Below the pieces are notes generated by a model, which was not told where the DNA came from, did no database searches, and was given only the letters and a program-made list of their open reading frames with translations. 64,000 nucleotides of DNA from Acidiphilium sp. C61 (GTDB lineage: Bacteria > Pseudomonadota > Alphaproteobacteria > Acetobacterales > Acetobacteraceae). Positions 10,401-18,369 of the stretch are shown one piece after another. The stretch is taken from assembly GCF_902712915.1 (NCBI RefSeq), contig NZ_CACTIA010000005.1:2256001-2320000 (forward strand), in the 5' to 3' direction. A program made the translations under genes and the position numbers. Position 1 is the first letter of the stretch; each line of letters begins with the position of its first letter.

Positions 10401-10894
10401 CCCGCCTTCGCGAGGACGCCATGGGCAGGGAGATGCCGATCATCATGCTCTCGGGCAACCTGCACGAACTGCCCGCCGCGGCCGCCTGTGCTACCGCTCA
10501 TGATGCCTTTCTGGCCAAGCCGCTGGATATCCGCGCCCTCCACGAGACCATCGGCCACCTGCTCCGTATCGAATGGATCGAGGCGCCCACCGAAGCGGAA
10601 GCGCCTTCGGAGCCGGTGATGCGTGCTCCTCCGGCGACACCGCCTCCCGCCGCAGCACCGGCGGTGGCTCCGGAACCGCTCGCGGCGGGGGATCTGCGCG
10701 ACCTTCTCGAACTCGGCCGGATTGGCTATCTCACCGGCCTTGAGGAAAAGCTGGCCGAAATTGCGCGGAAGGATCCAGACCGCGCCGGGACGGTCGCCTA
10801 TCTCGGGGCGCTGGTCGGCGATTTCGCCCTCACCCGCTTCACCACACTGATCGAGGCATGGCTTGAGGATGCGGAGAACGATGCCGGAGCCTGA
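7427..10894 (+). CDS. NCS1-type permease fused to hybrid histidine kinase and receiver
   Basis: This 1155-residue membrane sensor starts with TTG; residues just after it (PPRRAYNQWVADDTMEDYAL) look typical for the family. Residues 35-500 form a twelve-segment NCS1 (purine/cytosine/allantoin permease-like) domain. Residues 505-545 are a Cys/His cluster (CIVCENPF, CSLCCSLDARCHDMC) that may bind metal. Two membrane segments follow, then HisKA with phospho-acceptor His695 (VIHEIRAPLN), an ATPase domain (NLLSNAIKYT, DTGCGI, GTGLGLTISK), and a receiver with Asp979 (LAILDVSMPG). The helical C-terminus could be a phosphotransfer-like or docking segment. It sits beside a LuxR regulator and the urea transporter and urease operons, so urea or a related compound is the probable signal (inference). 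Confidence 0.88.
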   Translation: MSTARTSRTSVQRIIPPRRAYNQWVADDTMEDYALRFTASHARRWSAFRVGNTALGAISFLACEAIGGAITLSFGFDNAIAAILAVGIVMFILGLPICLYATRYGVDVDLLTRGAGFGYIGSTVTSLIYASFTFILFAIEASIMSVAINQVLGIPPWFANVMSALIVVPIAFFGFRAISRLQVWTQPLWLLLQFGPLVWFAWRQTSLFGGWRDFAGIGAGHELGHGLALIPFGMAASVLLSLLPQIGEQVDYLRFLPERSDTGTFRWWSAMLLAGPGWVVIGCAKLAAGSFLAYLAVTHGIEATEATQPATLYHLAFLDITGHRALAGALTLVFVVTCQIKINVTNAYAGSIAWSNFFSRLTHSHPGRVVWMIFNVLLALLLMEIGIFRIIDSILGLYANFAIGWMGTLAADLMINKPLGFSPPGIEFKRAHLFDVNPVGIGAMGLSVLTSTVMGLGGFGAAAHALAPFAGLVVALVAAPAIAIATRGRTYIARTSAADDATPSPRRCIVCENPFEAPDMAHCPAYGGEICSLCCSLDARCHDMCKPAAPWQTLLSTRVRAAAASVLPAPVADRIDRRITSFLAVFALLTLATGALLLLIGLEYRAIDPAERETIATTLWIVFLALFIIAGVIAWVLVLAQASRRAAEAESARQTSMLMDEIAAHERTDAALQAAKEAAESANIAKSRYMVGVIHEIRAPLNAISGYAQLLERAGTLDPQDAARIIRRSAEHLSNLVDGLLDISKIETGSLQLHRDRINLAEFLDQIVDMFRLQAAAKGIAFIDDRPSLLPRLVHTDANRLRQILLNLLSNAIKYTASGHVRLRLRIRSQVAIFEIEDTGCGIRAEDIDRIFEPFERGHLPAAHVVAGTGLGLTISKLLANVLGGEITVTSIEGQGSRFRLRLMLSEAEAGDVFAPADRRIAGYRGPRRTILLVDDDPAHVELMHEILDPLDFAVFAEPDGARGLSRARAIVPDLAILDVSMPGMSGWELASRLREDAMGREMPIIMLSGNLHELPAAAACATAHDAFLAKPLDIRALHETIGHLLRIEWIEAPTEAEAPSEPVMRAPPATPPPAAAPAVAPEPLAAGDLRDLLELGRIGYLTGLEEKLAEIARKDPDRAGTVAYLGALVGDFALTRFTTLIEAWLEDAENDAGA

Positions 10895-11798
10895 CAGCAT
10901 CAAGCGCCGCGATACGGTTCTGATCGTGGACGATTCGCCGGAAACGCTGGGGTTCGTTCGCAGGGCGGTCGAGGCCGCCGGCATGGCGGCTCTGGTCGCG
11001 ACCGACGGCGCCAGTGCGCTGCGGCTGTTGCACCGGATCACCCCCGATCTGATCCTGCTCGATGCGGTCATGCCCGGGCTCGATGGTTTCGAGACGTGCC
11101 GCCAGATAAAGACGGACGCGGTTCTCGCGCCGCTGCCGGTGATCTTCATGACCGGCCTGGCCGATACCGGCGATGTCGTGCGCGGGCTCGAAGCCGGCGG
11201 TGTCGACTATGTCACCAAACCGATCGTGGTCGACGAACTTCTTGCCCGCGTGCGCGTGCATCTCGAAAATGCGCGGACCGCGCGCCGCGCGCGATCCGCA
11301 CTCGATGCAACCGGCCGCTTTCTCATCGCGGTCGATCGGGAAGGCAAGCTGATCTGGTGCACGCCGCAGGCCGAGCCGCTGCTCGCGGGCGCCGATCCGG
11401 CGCGCGGTGCGGCGGGGTTCGTACTGCCGCCCCCGCTGGTGCGGCTGCTCGCCGAACCGCATGCGGTCCCGCTCGGTGAAACCATGCTGGCCGTCGGGGA
11501 CAGGACCGTCTCGATATCGTATCTGAGTCGCACCGCGCCCGACGAGTTCCTGTTCCGCATGAAGGAAACCGGCTCCGGGCAGGACGAGGCATTCCTGCGT
11601 GACTATCTCTCGCTGACAATGCGCGAGGCCGAGGTGCTGATCTGGATCGCGCGCGGCAAGTCCAACCGCGACATCAGCGACATTCTCGGCATCAGCCCGC
11701 GCACGGTGAACAAGCATCTCGAACAGATCTTCACTAAGCTCGGCGTGGAGAACCGAGCCTCCGCCGCGGCACTCGCCGTGCACGCGATGAGCCGCTGA
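10881..11798 (+). CDS. LuxR-type two-component response regulator
   Basis: This 305-residue cytoplasmic regulator has an N-terminal receiver domain with phospho-acceptor Asp61 (LILLDAVMPGLDG) and the conserved Lys in YVTKPIV. A middle region (about 125-235) resembles a small PAS-like sensor. The C-terminal LuxR helix-turn-helix includes EAEVLIWIARGKSNRDIS and SPRTVNKHLEQIFTKLGV. I chose ATG 10881 because GGAG lies just upstream and the start overlaps the kinase gene by 14 bases; TTG 10863 is the longest possible start. It is the obvious cognate output of the permease-kinase, and the nearby urt, ure and cyn genes are its likely targets (inference). Confidence 0.9.
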   Translation: MPEPDSIKRRDTVLIVDDSPETLGFVRRAVEAAGMAALVATDGASALRLLHRITPDLILLDAVMPGLDGFETCRQIKTDAVLAPLPVIFMTGLADTGDVVRGLEAGGVDYVTKPIVVDELLARVRVHLENARTARRARSALDATGRFLIAVDREGKLIWCTPQAEPLLAGADPARGAAGFVLPPPLVRLLAEPHAVPLGETMLAVGDRTVSISYLSRTAPDEFLFRMKETGSGQDEAFLRDYLSLTMREAEVLIWIARGKSNRDISDILGISPRTVNKHLEQIFTKLGVENRASAAALAVHAMSR

Positions 11799-11820
11799 AC
11801 ACCCAAGCGTTGGCCGCGCT

Positions 11821-12528
11821 TCAGATGTTCACCAGATGCGCGACGTCGTCGGCCTTCTCCTCGCTCGTGCTTCCCTCGCGTATGATCTGGCCGCGCTGCA
11901 TCACCGCGAAACGGTCGGCGAAACCCCAGGCGAAATCGAGATACTGCTCGACGATGACGATCGTCACGCCGAGCTGGTCGCGGATCCGCCTGAGCGCCTC
12001 CTCGATCTGCTGGACGATGTTCGGCTGGATCCCCTCCGTCGGCTCGTCGAGCAGCAGCAGCTTCGGCTGCCCGGCAAGTGCCCGCCCGATCGCAAGCTGC
12101 TGCTGTTCACCACCGGAGAGAAGCCCCGCCTTGCGCGAGGCGATGGTCGCGAGCTTGGGGAACATGTCGAACACATAGTCGGGCACGCGTCGGCTGGGGT
12201 CCGGGCGGCCATCCAGCGCGGCGAGGCCGGTCGCGATGTTCTCGGCGACGGTGAGCTGCGGGAATACATGCCGCCCCTGCGGCACGAAGCCTATGCCCGC
12301 CCGCGCGCGCAGATGCGGCGCCGCTGTCGTGATCTCGGTGCCGCCGAAGCTGATCCGGCCCGAGATGCTCTTCTTGATACCGACGATCGTCTTGAGCAAC
12401 GTTGTCTTCCCTACACCGTTGCGGCCGACCAGCGCGAGGGCGCCGCCATCCGGCACGGCGAGATCGACGTCCCAGAGCACCTGCGAGCGGCCATAGGCAG
12501 CACTCACCCGATCAAGCGTGAGCAGCAT
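11821..12528 (-). CDS. urtE: urea ABC transporter ATPase UrtE
   Basis: One of two ATPase subunits of the high-affinity urea importer. Its 235 residues include Walker A (GRNGVGKTTLLKT), the ABC signature LLSGGEQQQLAIGRAL and Walker B with LLLLDEPTEGIQPNIV, a wording typical of UrtE. It belongs to the branched-chain amino-acid (LivF-like) group of ATPases. It overlaps urtD by 17 bases and ends the urtABCDE operon, 22 bases from the convergent LuxR regulator gene. Confidence 0.93.
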   Translation of the reverse strand: MLLTLDRVSAAYGRSQVLWDVDLAVPDGGALALVGRNGVGKTTLLKTIVGIKKSISGRISFGGTEITTAAPHLRARAGIGFVPQGRHVFPQLTVAENIATGLAALDGRPDPSRRVPDYVFDMFPKLATIASRKAGLLSGGEQQQLAIGRALAGQPKLLLLDEPTEGIQPNIVQQIEEALRRIRDQLGVTIVIVEQYLDFAWGFADRFAVMQRGQIIREGSTSEEKADDVAHLVNI

Positions 12529-13279
12529 CCTTCGCCCTCCCCAGATAGACTGCCTCGACCTCCTTGTCGGCGCGGATGTCGGAAACGCTGCCCTCCCGCA
12601 ATATCCTGCCTTGATGCAGCACCGTCACCGGGCCGTCCAGTGCCTCGACGAAGCTCATGTCGTGGTCGATCACCACCACCGCATGCCGCCCGGCAAGCGA
12701 GCGGATCAGCGCCGCCGTCCGCGCGGTATCGTTCCTGCCCATGCCCGCGGTCGGCTCGTCGAGCAGCAACAGGTCGGCGTTCGTCGCCATGACCATGGCG
12801 ATCTCGAGCCATTGCATCTCGCCATGCGCGAGACTGCCGGCGGCAACGGTGGCGCGGTCGGCGAGGCCGACCCGTTCGAGGATGTCCGCGACGCGTGCCG
12901 TCTCGTCCGGCGGCACGCGTGAGGAGAGGCTCTGCCACAAGCCGCGATCTCGGCGCGCCGACACAAGCAGGTTTTCCGCGACGCTGAGATTGGGCAGCAC
13001 CCCGGGAGCCTGGAACTTGCGGCAGATTCCGCGACGGACGATCTCGTGCTCCGGCAGATCGGTAATCGCCTTATCCTTGAACAGGATCCGCCCGGCGGTT
13101 GCCCGCACGCGGCCGATGATCGTATCGCACAGTGTCGACTTGCCGGCGCCATTCGGTCCGATCAGGATCCGCAGCTCGCCCGGTTCCACCACGAAGTTGA
13201 CATTGTCGAGGGCCAGAAATCCGTCGAAATCGACGCTCACGCCCTCGACGCGGAGCAGGGGAGGTGGACGCATCACCAT
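12512..13279 (-). CDS. urtD: urea ABC transporter ATPase UrtD
   Basis: The second ATPase of the urea importer (255 residues, LivG-like). Walker A is GPNGAGKSTLCDTI, the signature region is GSLAHGEMQWLEIAMV, where LAHGEMQWLEI is characteristic of UrtD, and Walker B is LLLLDEPTAGMGRNDT. The gene lies 6 bases after urtC and overlaps urtE, so the two ATPases are translated together and probably act as a heterodimer on the UrtBC permease. Confidence 0.93.
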   Translation of the reverse strand: MVMRPPPLLRVEGVSVDFDGFLALDNVNFVVEPGELRILIGPNGAGKSTLCDTIIGRVRATAGRILFKDKAITDLPEHEIVRRGICRKFQAPGVLPNLSVAENLLVSARRDRGLWQSLSSRVPPDETARVADILERVGLADRATVAAGSLAHGEMQWLEIAMVMATNADLLLLDEPTAGMGRNDTARTAALIRSLAGRHAVVVIDHDMSFVEALDGPVTVLHQGRILREGSVSDIRADKEVEAVYLGRAKDAAHA

Positions 13280-13285
13280 CTCGTT

Positions 13286-14389
13286 TCACTCCGCGTTGCG
13301 CGGGCGCAGGAGGGCCAGCCCAAGCCGGCGCCAGCCAGTTGCCAGTCCTCGCAGCTGCACGAGACCCGCGATCCCCTCGGGCAGAAAGGTTACGACCAGC
13401 ACGAACATCAGCCCGAGCGCATAGAGCCAGGCGGATGGGAGCGCGCTACTGATCTCGTCCTTGGCGAAATTCACCAGCAGCGTGCCGGCGACCGCTCCCC
13501 ACAGCGCGCCTCGGCCGCCGACCGCGACCCAGACGACCATCTCGATCGAAGGGATCACGCCAACCATCGCCGGCGAAATCACACCGGCCGCAAGGGTGAA
13601 CAGGGCGCCCGCGAGCCCTGCGAGCATGCCGGCGATGGTGAAGGCAAGGACTTTGTAGGGTGTTGGGTCGTAGCCGAGGAATCGCACCCGGTTCTCGCCG
13701 TCCCGCGTGGCCCGGAGCACGGCGCCGAACCGGCTCGCCATCAGCCAGCGAAGCAGCAGGTAGGAGGCGATCGTCGATCCAAGCGTGACGTAGTAGAGCC
13801 CGACGCCGAACCCGTTGGAGTTGGTGCTGAAGCCGAACAGCCGCGAGAAATTGGTCAGCCCGTTGAACCCTCCGGTCAGGGATTGCTGGCTGACCAGCAG
13901 CGTCGAGAAGGCGAGCGCCAGCGCCTGGGTGATCAGCGCGAAATAAACGCCGCCCACCCGCCGGCGGAACACGAGCCAGGAGAATGCGGCAGCGACAAGG
14001 CCCGGCACCGCGATTACCGCGATCACCGAGACCAGCGCCGAGCGGAATGGCACCCACGCCAGCGGCAGGGTGGCGATCCCGCTCCAGACCATAAAGTCCG
14101 GCAGGTCGTTCGCCGCGTGCCCGGCGAGCTTGAGATGCATCGCCAGCATGTAGCCGCCGAGACCGAAGAACACGCCCTGTCCCAGGCTGAGAACGCCGCC
14201 CTGGCCCCAGATCAGCCCGATTCCGAGGGCGAGGATCGAATAGGCGAGGAAGCGCGCGAGCAGTGTCAGCGAATAGGACGAGACGAGTGAGGGTGCCGCC
14301 AGGCCGAACGCCACGACGGCGAGGCCGATGAGCAGCGGGGTGCGCGCCCCCGGATCGGCCAGACGCGTGCGGATGGTTTCGATGATCAT
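13286..14389 (-). CDS. urtC: urea ABC transporter permease UrtC
   Basis: Inner-membrane permease subunit of 367 residues with about ten hydrophobic segments and the LivM-like motifs GLIWGQGGVLSLGQGVFFGL (near residue 60) and GGRGALWGAVAGTLLVNF (near 290). UrtC pairs with UrtB to form the urea channel. It lies 10 bases downstream of urtB and 6 upstream of urtD. The C-terminal tail of about 35 basic residues is usual for LivM-type subunits. Confidence 0.93.
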   Translation of the reverse strand: MIIETIRTRLADPGARTPLLIGLAVVAFGLAAPSLVSSYSLTLLARFLAYSILALGIGLIWGQGGVLSLGQGVFFGLGGYMLAMHLKLAGHAANDLPDFMVWSGIATLPLAWVPFRSALVSVIAVIAVPGLVAAAFSWLVFRRRVGGVYFALITQALALAFSTLLVSQQSLTGGFNGLTNFSRLFGFSTNSNGFGVGLYYVTLGSTIASYLLLRWLMASRFGAVLRATRDGENRVRFLGYDPTPYKVLAFTIAGMLAGLAGALFTLAAGVISPAMVGVIPSIEMVVWVAVGGRGALWGAVAGTLLVNFAKDEISSALPSAWLYALGLMFVLVVTFLPEGIAGLVQLRGLATGWRRLGLALLRPRNAE

Positions 14390-14399
14390 GGCATCCCCC

Positions 14400-15308
14400 T
14401 CAGCTTTCCAGCGCGCGCGAGCGGATCGCGATTACGCCCTGCGGCCGCACCTGGAGGAACAGGATGACGAAGACCAGGATGAGCACCTGCGCAACGCTGA
14501 CATCGACGAAGATCTGCGCCAGTGCAGAGATCATGCCCACCATGAAGGCCGCGATCGTGGTGCCGGTCAGGCTGCCGAGGCCGCCGAGAATGACGACGAG
14601 AAAGGCCGGTACGATATAGCTTTGCCCCACCGTCGGCGTGACCGGGCCGAGCAGGGCCAGCACTACGCCTGCCATGCCGGCGATGCCGGTACCAAGGGCG
14701 AACACCATGAGGTCGATCCGCCTCGCGTCGATCCCCGTCGCACTCGCGACCGGCCGGTCCTGGTTGACCGCGCGGACATACAGCCCGAGCCGCGTCTTCG
14801 TCAGCAGCAGCGCGATGCCGCCGAGCACGGCCGCGGTCAGAGCGAGGATGAAGAGCCGTGCCTCCGGCACTGCGAGACCGGCGAGCGGGCCGTGCTGGAT
14901 CCGGATTGCCTTGTCCAGCCAGCGCGGTGCGACCACCTCGACGCCGATGGCCCCGAACAGGCTGCGTGCCCCTTGCTGGAGGATCAGGCTGACACCCCAG
15001 GTCGCGAGCAGCGTATCGAGCGGGCGGCTCGACAGCCTGTGGATCACGCTCCACTCCAACAGGGCGCCGATCAGCGCCGCGCCCAGGAAAGCCACCGGCA
15101 TCGCGACCAGGATTGCGAGCGGCCCGGGCACGACATGCAGCGTCAGATAGGCGAGATAGCCGCCCAGCATCAGCATTTCGCCATGTGCCATGTTGATCAC
15201 CCGCATCAGCCCGAAACTCAGGGCGAGGCCGAGTGCCGCGAGCACGAAGAGCGAGGCGACCGAAATGCCGTTGAAAATCTGCCCCAGGAAGAATGCCGTC
15301 TCGGTCAT
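14400..15308 (-). CDS. urtB: urea ABC transporter permease UrtB
   Basis: Inner-membrane permease subunit of 302 residues (LivH-like) with about eight membrane segments. Typical motifs are GLMRVINMAHGEMLMLGGYL near residue 35 and VVILGGLGSLTGTTIAAF near 235. It lacks the long N-terminal periplasmic extension that some UrtB proteins carry, so it is the short form. It follows urtA after 82 bases, a gap that often allows the binding protein to be made in excess. Confidence 0.92.
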   Translation of the reverse strand: MTETAFFLGQIFNGISVASLFVLAALGLALSFGLMRVINMAHGEMLMLGGYLAYLTLHVVPGPLAILVAMPVAFLGAALIGALLEWSVIHRLSSRPLDTLLATWGVSLILQQGARSLFGAIGVEVVAPRWLDKAIRIQHGPLAGLAVPEARLFILALTAAVLGGIALLLTKTRLGLYVRAVNQDRPVASATGIDARRIDLMVFALGTGIAGMAGVVLALLGPVTPTVGQSYIVPAFLVVILGGLGSLTGTTIAAFMVGMISALAQIFVDVSVAQVLILVFVILFLQVRPQGVIAIRSRALES

Positions 15309-15390
15309 GGTAGCGGTTCCGTCATCGGGATGACATCCGGTCCGGCCCGAGGGCGATCACCTGCTCCGGCCGGACCGTTATCAGGTCATG

Positions 15391-16587
15391 TCAGTGAAGC
15401 TTGCAGCTCTTGCCTGGGAAGGTGAGCGGATCGTAGGGCTGTGGCTCGATTTCTTTCGGCGAGCTCCAGACGATCTTGAATTGCCCGTCGGGCTTGAGCT
15501 CCCCGATATAGGCCTTCTGAACCATGCTCTGGTTCTGCGCGAACTTTACCTCGCCAAGCGGGCTGTTCATGAAACCGAGCTTCACCGCCGCGGCACGCAC
15601 CTTGTTCGGATCGAAGCTCTTCGCCTTCTCCGCCGCCGCCGCCCAGATGTAGACGTCTTCGTAGCCATGGACCATCGGGTCGTCGACCACCTGGTCCTTG
15701 CCGAACTTCGCTTGGTAGGCCTTGATAAATGCCTGGTTCATCTGGTTCGGCAGGCTCATGTAGTAGTTCCACGCGGTGAAGCTGCCTGCGAGCAGGCTCG
15801 GCCCCATCGCCTTCGCTTCCGGCTCGGCGATCGAGAAACTCATGATCGGCAGTTTGTCGGTGCTGATGCCGGCGGCGTTGAGCTGCTTGAAGAAGCTGAC
15901 ATTGGAATCGCCGTTCAGCGTGTTGATGATGATATCGGGCTTGCTCTGCTCGATCTTGGCGATGACGCCGCTGAAATCGGTCCCGCCGAGCGGAACGTAC
16001 TGCTCGCCGACGACCTTCAGCTTGTCGTGGATGATGTGCTTGCGCAGGATCAGGTTCGCCGTGCGCGGATACACATAGTCCGACCCGAGTAGGAAGTAGC
16101 GCTTGTAGCCCTTCTGTTCCGCCCAGGTCAGCGCGGGCAGCGCCTGCTGATTCGGCTGCGCCCCCGAATACATGATGTTGGGCGAGCACTCGTTCCCTTC
16201 GAACTGGACCGGGTACCACAGCAGGCTGTGGAATTTCTGGAAGACCGGCAGCATCGCCTTGCGGCTGGCCGAGGTCCATCCGCCGAAGACTGTCACCACG
16301 TGGTCCTGCTGGATAAGCTTGGTCGCCTTCTGGGCGAATGTTGCCGGCTCCGACGCCCCATCCTCCTTGATCACCGCGATCTTGTGTCCGAGCACGCCGC
16401 CTTTGGCATTGATCTGGTCGATCGCGAGAAGTTCCGCGTTCTCCAGCGGCACTTCGCTGATCGCCATCGTTCCGGAGAGCGATTGCAGAACGCCGACCTT
16501 CACCGTTGGTTCGGCGTGAGCGAGCGGCGCACACAGGGCAGTTCCGGCGAGCATGAGAAGGGATAGGCCCGCTTTTTTCAGACGCAT
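15391..16587 (-). CDS. urtA: urea ABC transporter periplasmic binding protein UrtA
   Basis: Periplasmic urea-binding protein of 398 residues. I chose the ATG at 16587 because GGGGAG lies just before it and it yields a clear signal peptide (MRLKKAGLSLLMLAGTALCA, cleavage near AHAEP). The mature protein starts with VKVGVLQSLSGTMAISE and contains FGGWTSASRKAMLPVF, NIMYSGAQPNQQALPAL and FLLGSDYVYPRTAN, which distinguish UrtA from generic Liv binding proteins. It is the first gene of urtABCDE and is divergent from the urease operon. Confidence 0.94.
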   Translation of the reverse strand: MRLKKAGLSLLMLAGTALCAPLAHAEPTVKVGVLQSLSGTMAISEVPLENAELLAIDQINAKGGVLGHKIAVIKEDGASEPATFAQKATKLIQQDHVVTVFGGWTSASRKAMLPVFQKFHSLLWYPVQFEGNECSPNIMYSGAQPNQQALPALTWAEQKGYKRYFLLGSDYVYPRTANLILRKHIIHDKLKVVGEQYVPLGGTDFSGVIAKIEQSKPDIIINTLNGDSNVSFFKQLNAAGISTDKLPIMSFSIAEPEAKAMGPSLLAGSFTAWNYYMSLPNQMNQAFIKAYQAKFGKDQVVDDPMVHGYEDVYIWAAAAEKAKSFDPNKVRAAAVKLGFMNSPLGEVKFAQNQSMVQKAYIGELKPDGQFKIVWSSPKEIEPQPYDPLTFPGKSCKLH

Positions 16588-16753
16588 CGATGATGACTCC
16601 CCACAGGGTATTTGTTCAGGGCGAAAACGTGGCAGAACGGTAGGCGTCATTCGTTGCCTCGCGGTATCGGGCATTTGACGTATGGCCGCCCCTTATCAGA
16701 CCGGGCGAATTTGCACCGTCGCCCGCCGGAGGGCGGTGCTGTAATTTCGAGCG
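16588..16753. promoter_or_regulatory. divergent control region between urt and ure operons
   Basis: This 166-base gap must hold the promoters for urtABCDE (leftward) and ureDABCEFG (rightward). I found no perfect sigma-70 or sigma-54 box. A TTGACG at about 16676 has no well-spaced -10, and TGGCAG near 16630 is only a weak match to a sigma-54 element. It is the natural place for binding by the LuxR regulator or NtrC. Confidence 0.55.
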
Positions 16754-17650
16754 ATGTCGGGGAAAATGTTCGTGGGCTCCAACCTTGTTGCAGTATCGCC
16801 TGGCAGCGGTGCCGGTTCGGCAGGGGGGGAGTGTGTCTCCGGCGGCCGCCAACGTGCGATCAGCGCAGCGAGGATCGGCGTGACACGGAGGGCCGGAAAG
16901 ACCGTGCTTGGTCGTCTCCATCAATCCGGGTCGCTGCGCCTCCGGCTGCCACGCGAAACATCGGCATCGGCGCCGACCGCGGTTCTGCTGAACACGGCGG
17001 GCGGCGTTGCCGGCGGCGACAGCCTTTCGCTGGATGTCGATTGTGGCGCTGCTACGTCCCTGACTGTCACTACCCAGGGTGCGGAACGCCTCTACCGTGC
17101 GCTGCCCTCGGACCCTGCATCGCGCATCGTCACGAGCATTAACCTTGCGGACGGAGCCTGCTGCGACTTCCTTCCTCAGGAGACGATCCTGTTCGACCGT
17201 TGTTCACTCGATCGGCAACTGGTGATCAACATGACAGGCTCTGCCCGCTTTCTCGGCATCGAGGCGATCATTTTTGGCCGGGCAGCGATGGGCGAGACGG
17301 TGCAGACCGCCAGGCTGCGGGATTCGATCACCCTGACACGCGACGGCGTGCTGCGATTTCACGAGGTTTTCCGGCCGCCCGGGCAGGTCGCCGCCTGGCG
17401 CCAACGGCCAACCGCCCTCGGCGGCGCGGCGGCGATGGCAACGATCTTGCTAGCCTGTCCGGACGCGGGCGAGCGTCTTGTCCCCTTGCGCGATGCGCTG
17501 GCATCGTTTCAGCTGGGTGCAAGCGCCTGGGACGGGCTGCTCGTGGGCCGGATCGTTGCGGCGGATGGCGCCGAACTGCGGCGTGCCCTGCTCGCATCGA
17601 TGGGCGTGCTGCGGCAGGGCCGGGCGATGCCGCGGGTCTGGTCGTGCTGA
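16754..17650 (+). CDS. ureD: urease accessory protein UreD
   Basis: UreD (UreH) is the scaffold that binds apo-urease and recruits UreF and UreG for nickel insertion. The 298-residue protein has the family motifs VLLNTAGGVAGGDSLSLDV (near residue 77), TTQGAERLYRAL (near 107) and DFLPQETILFDRC (near 138). The first 35 residues are poorly conserved in kind, so the true start may be somewhat downstream. It is the first gene of the urease operon, 12 bases ahead of ureA. Confidence 0.92.
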   Translation: MSGKMFVGSNLVAVSPGSGAGSAGGECVSGGRQRAISAARIGVTRRAGKTVLGRLHQSGSLRLRLPRETSASAPTAVLLNTAGGVAGGDSLSLDVDCGAATSLTVTTQGAERLYRALPSDPASRIVTSINLADGACCDFLPQETILFDRCSLDRQLVINMTGSARFLGIEAIIFGRAAMGETVQTARLRDSITLTRDGVLRFHEVFRPPGQVAAWRQRPTALGGAAAMATILLACPDAGERLVPLRDALASFQLGASAWDGLLVGRIVAADGAELRRALLASMGVLRQGRAMPRVWSC

Positions 17651-17662
17651 AGGGAGAGAACG

Positions 17663-17965
17663 GTGAACCTGACTCCACGTGAGAAAGACAAGCTGCTGGT
17701 GGCGATGGCTGCCGAGGTCGCCCGACGGCGCCTGGCAAGGGGCGTCAAGCTGAACCACCCGGAGGCGGTTGCCCTGATTACCGATTTTATCGTCGAGGGT
17801 GCGCGTGACGGAAGCAGCGTTTCGGCGCTGATGGAGGAAGGCGCGCATGTCGTCACCCACGCACAGGTCATGGAGGGTGTCGCCGAGATGATTCACGACG
17901 TCCAGGTCGAGGCGACGTTTCCCGATGGCACCAAGCTCGTCACCGTCCACCGGCCGATTCGCTAA
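17663..17965 (+). CDS. ureA: urease gamma subunit UreA
   Basis: The 100-residue small structural subunit of urease, full length for the family. It begins [20 protein letters not shown] and contains [14 protein letters not shown] and [18 protein letters not shown], all canonical. It assembles with UreB and UreC into the (abc)3 enzyme in the cytoplasm. Confidence 0.96.
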   Translation: MNLTPREKDKLLVAMAAEVARRRLARGVKLNHPEAVALITDFIVEGARDGSSVSALMEEGAHVVTHAQVMEGVAEMIHDVQVEATFPDGTKLVTVHRPIR

Positions 17966-18060
17966 CGCGTCATCCGGTCGGCCAGGGACGCAGCGTTTAT
18001 CAACATGAAAGCGTGCCGTATCCGGTCCGGCGGGATCGGAAAGGGCGCCAGGAGAACAGG

Positions 18061-18369
18061 ATGATTCCCGGAGAAATCATTTGCGCCGATGAAGAGATCG
18101 TCCTGAACGACGGACTCGAGGGGATCGCGCTCGATGTCGCGAACACCGGCGACCGGCCGATACAGGTCGGCAGCCACTACCATTTCGCCGAAGCCAATGC
18201 GGCCCTACGGTTCGATCGCGAGGCGGCGAGAGGCCGCAGGCTCGACATTCCGGCCGGCACCGCGATCCGCTTCGAGCCTGGCCAGAGCCGGCAGGTGGTG
18301 CTGATTCCGCTCCGGGGCGCCCGCCGTGTTGTCGGGTTCCGGGGCCATGTCATGGGAGACCTCGACTGA
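18061..18369 (+). CDS. ureB: urease beta subunit UreB
   Basis: The 102-residue beta structural subunit. The start at ATG 18061 ([16 protein letters not shown]) is supported by AGGAGAACAGG directly upstream; a start at 18013 would add residues that do not look like UreB. Conserved motifs are [19 protein letters not shown] and [17 protein letters not shown]. Its stop overlaps the ureC start, so translation is coupled. Confidence 0.95.
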   Translation: MIPGEIICADEEIVLNDGLEGIALDVANTGDRPIQVGSHYHFAEANAALRFDREAARGRRLDIPAGTAIRFEPGQSRQVVLIPLRGARRVVGFRGHVMGDLD

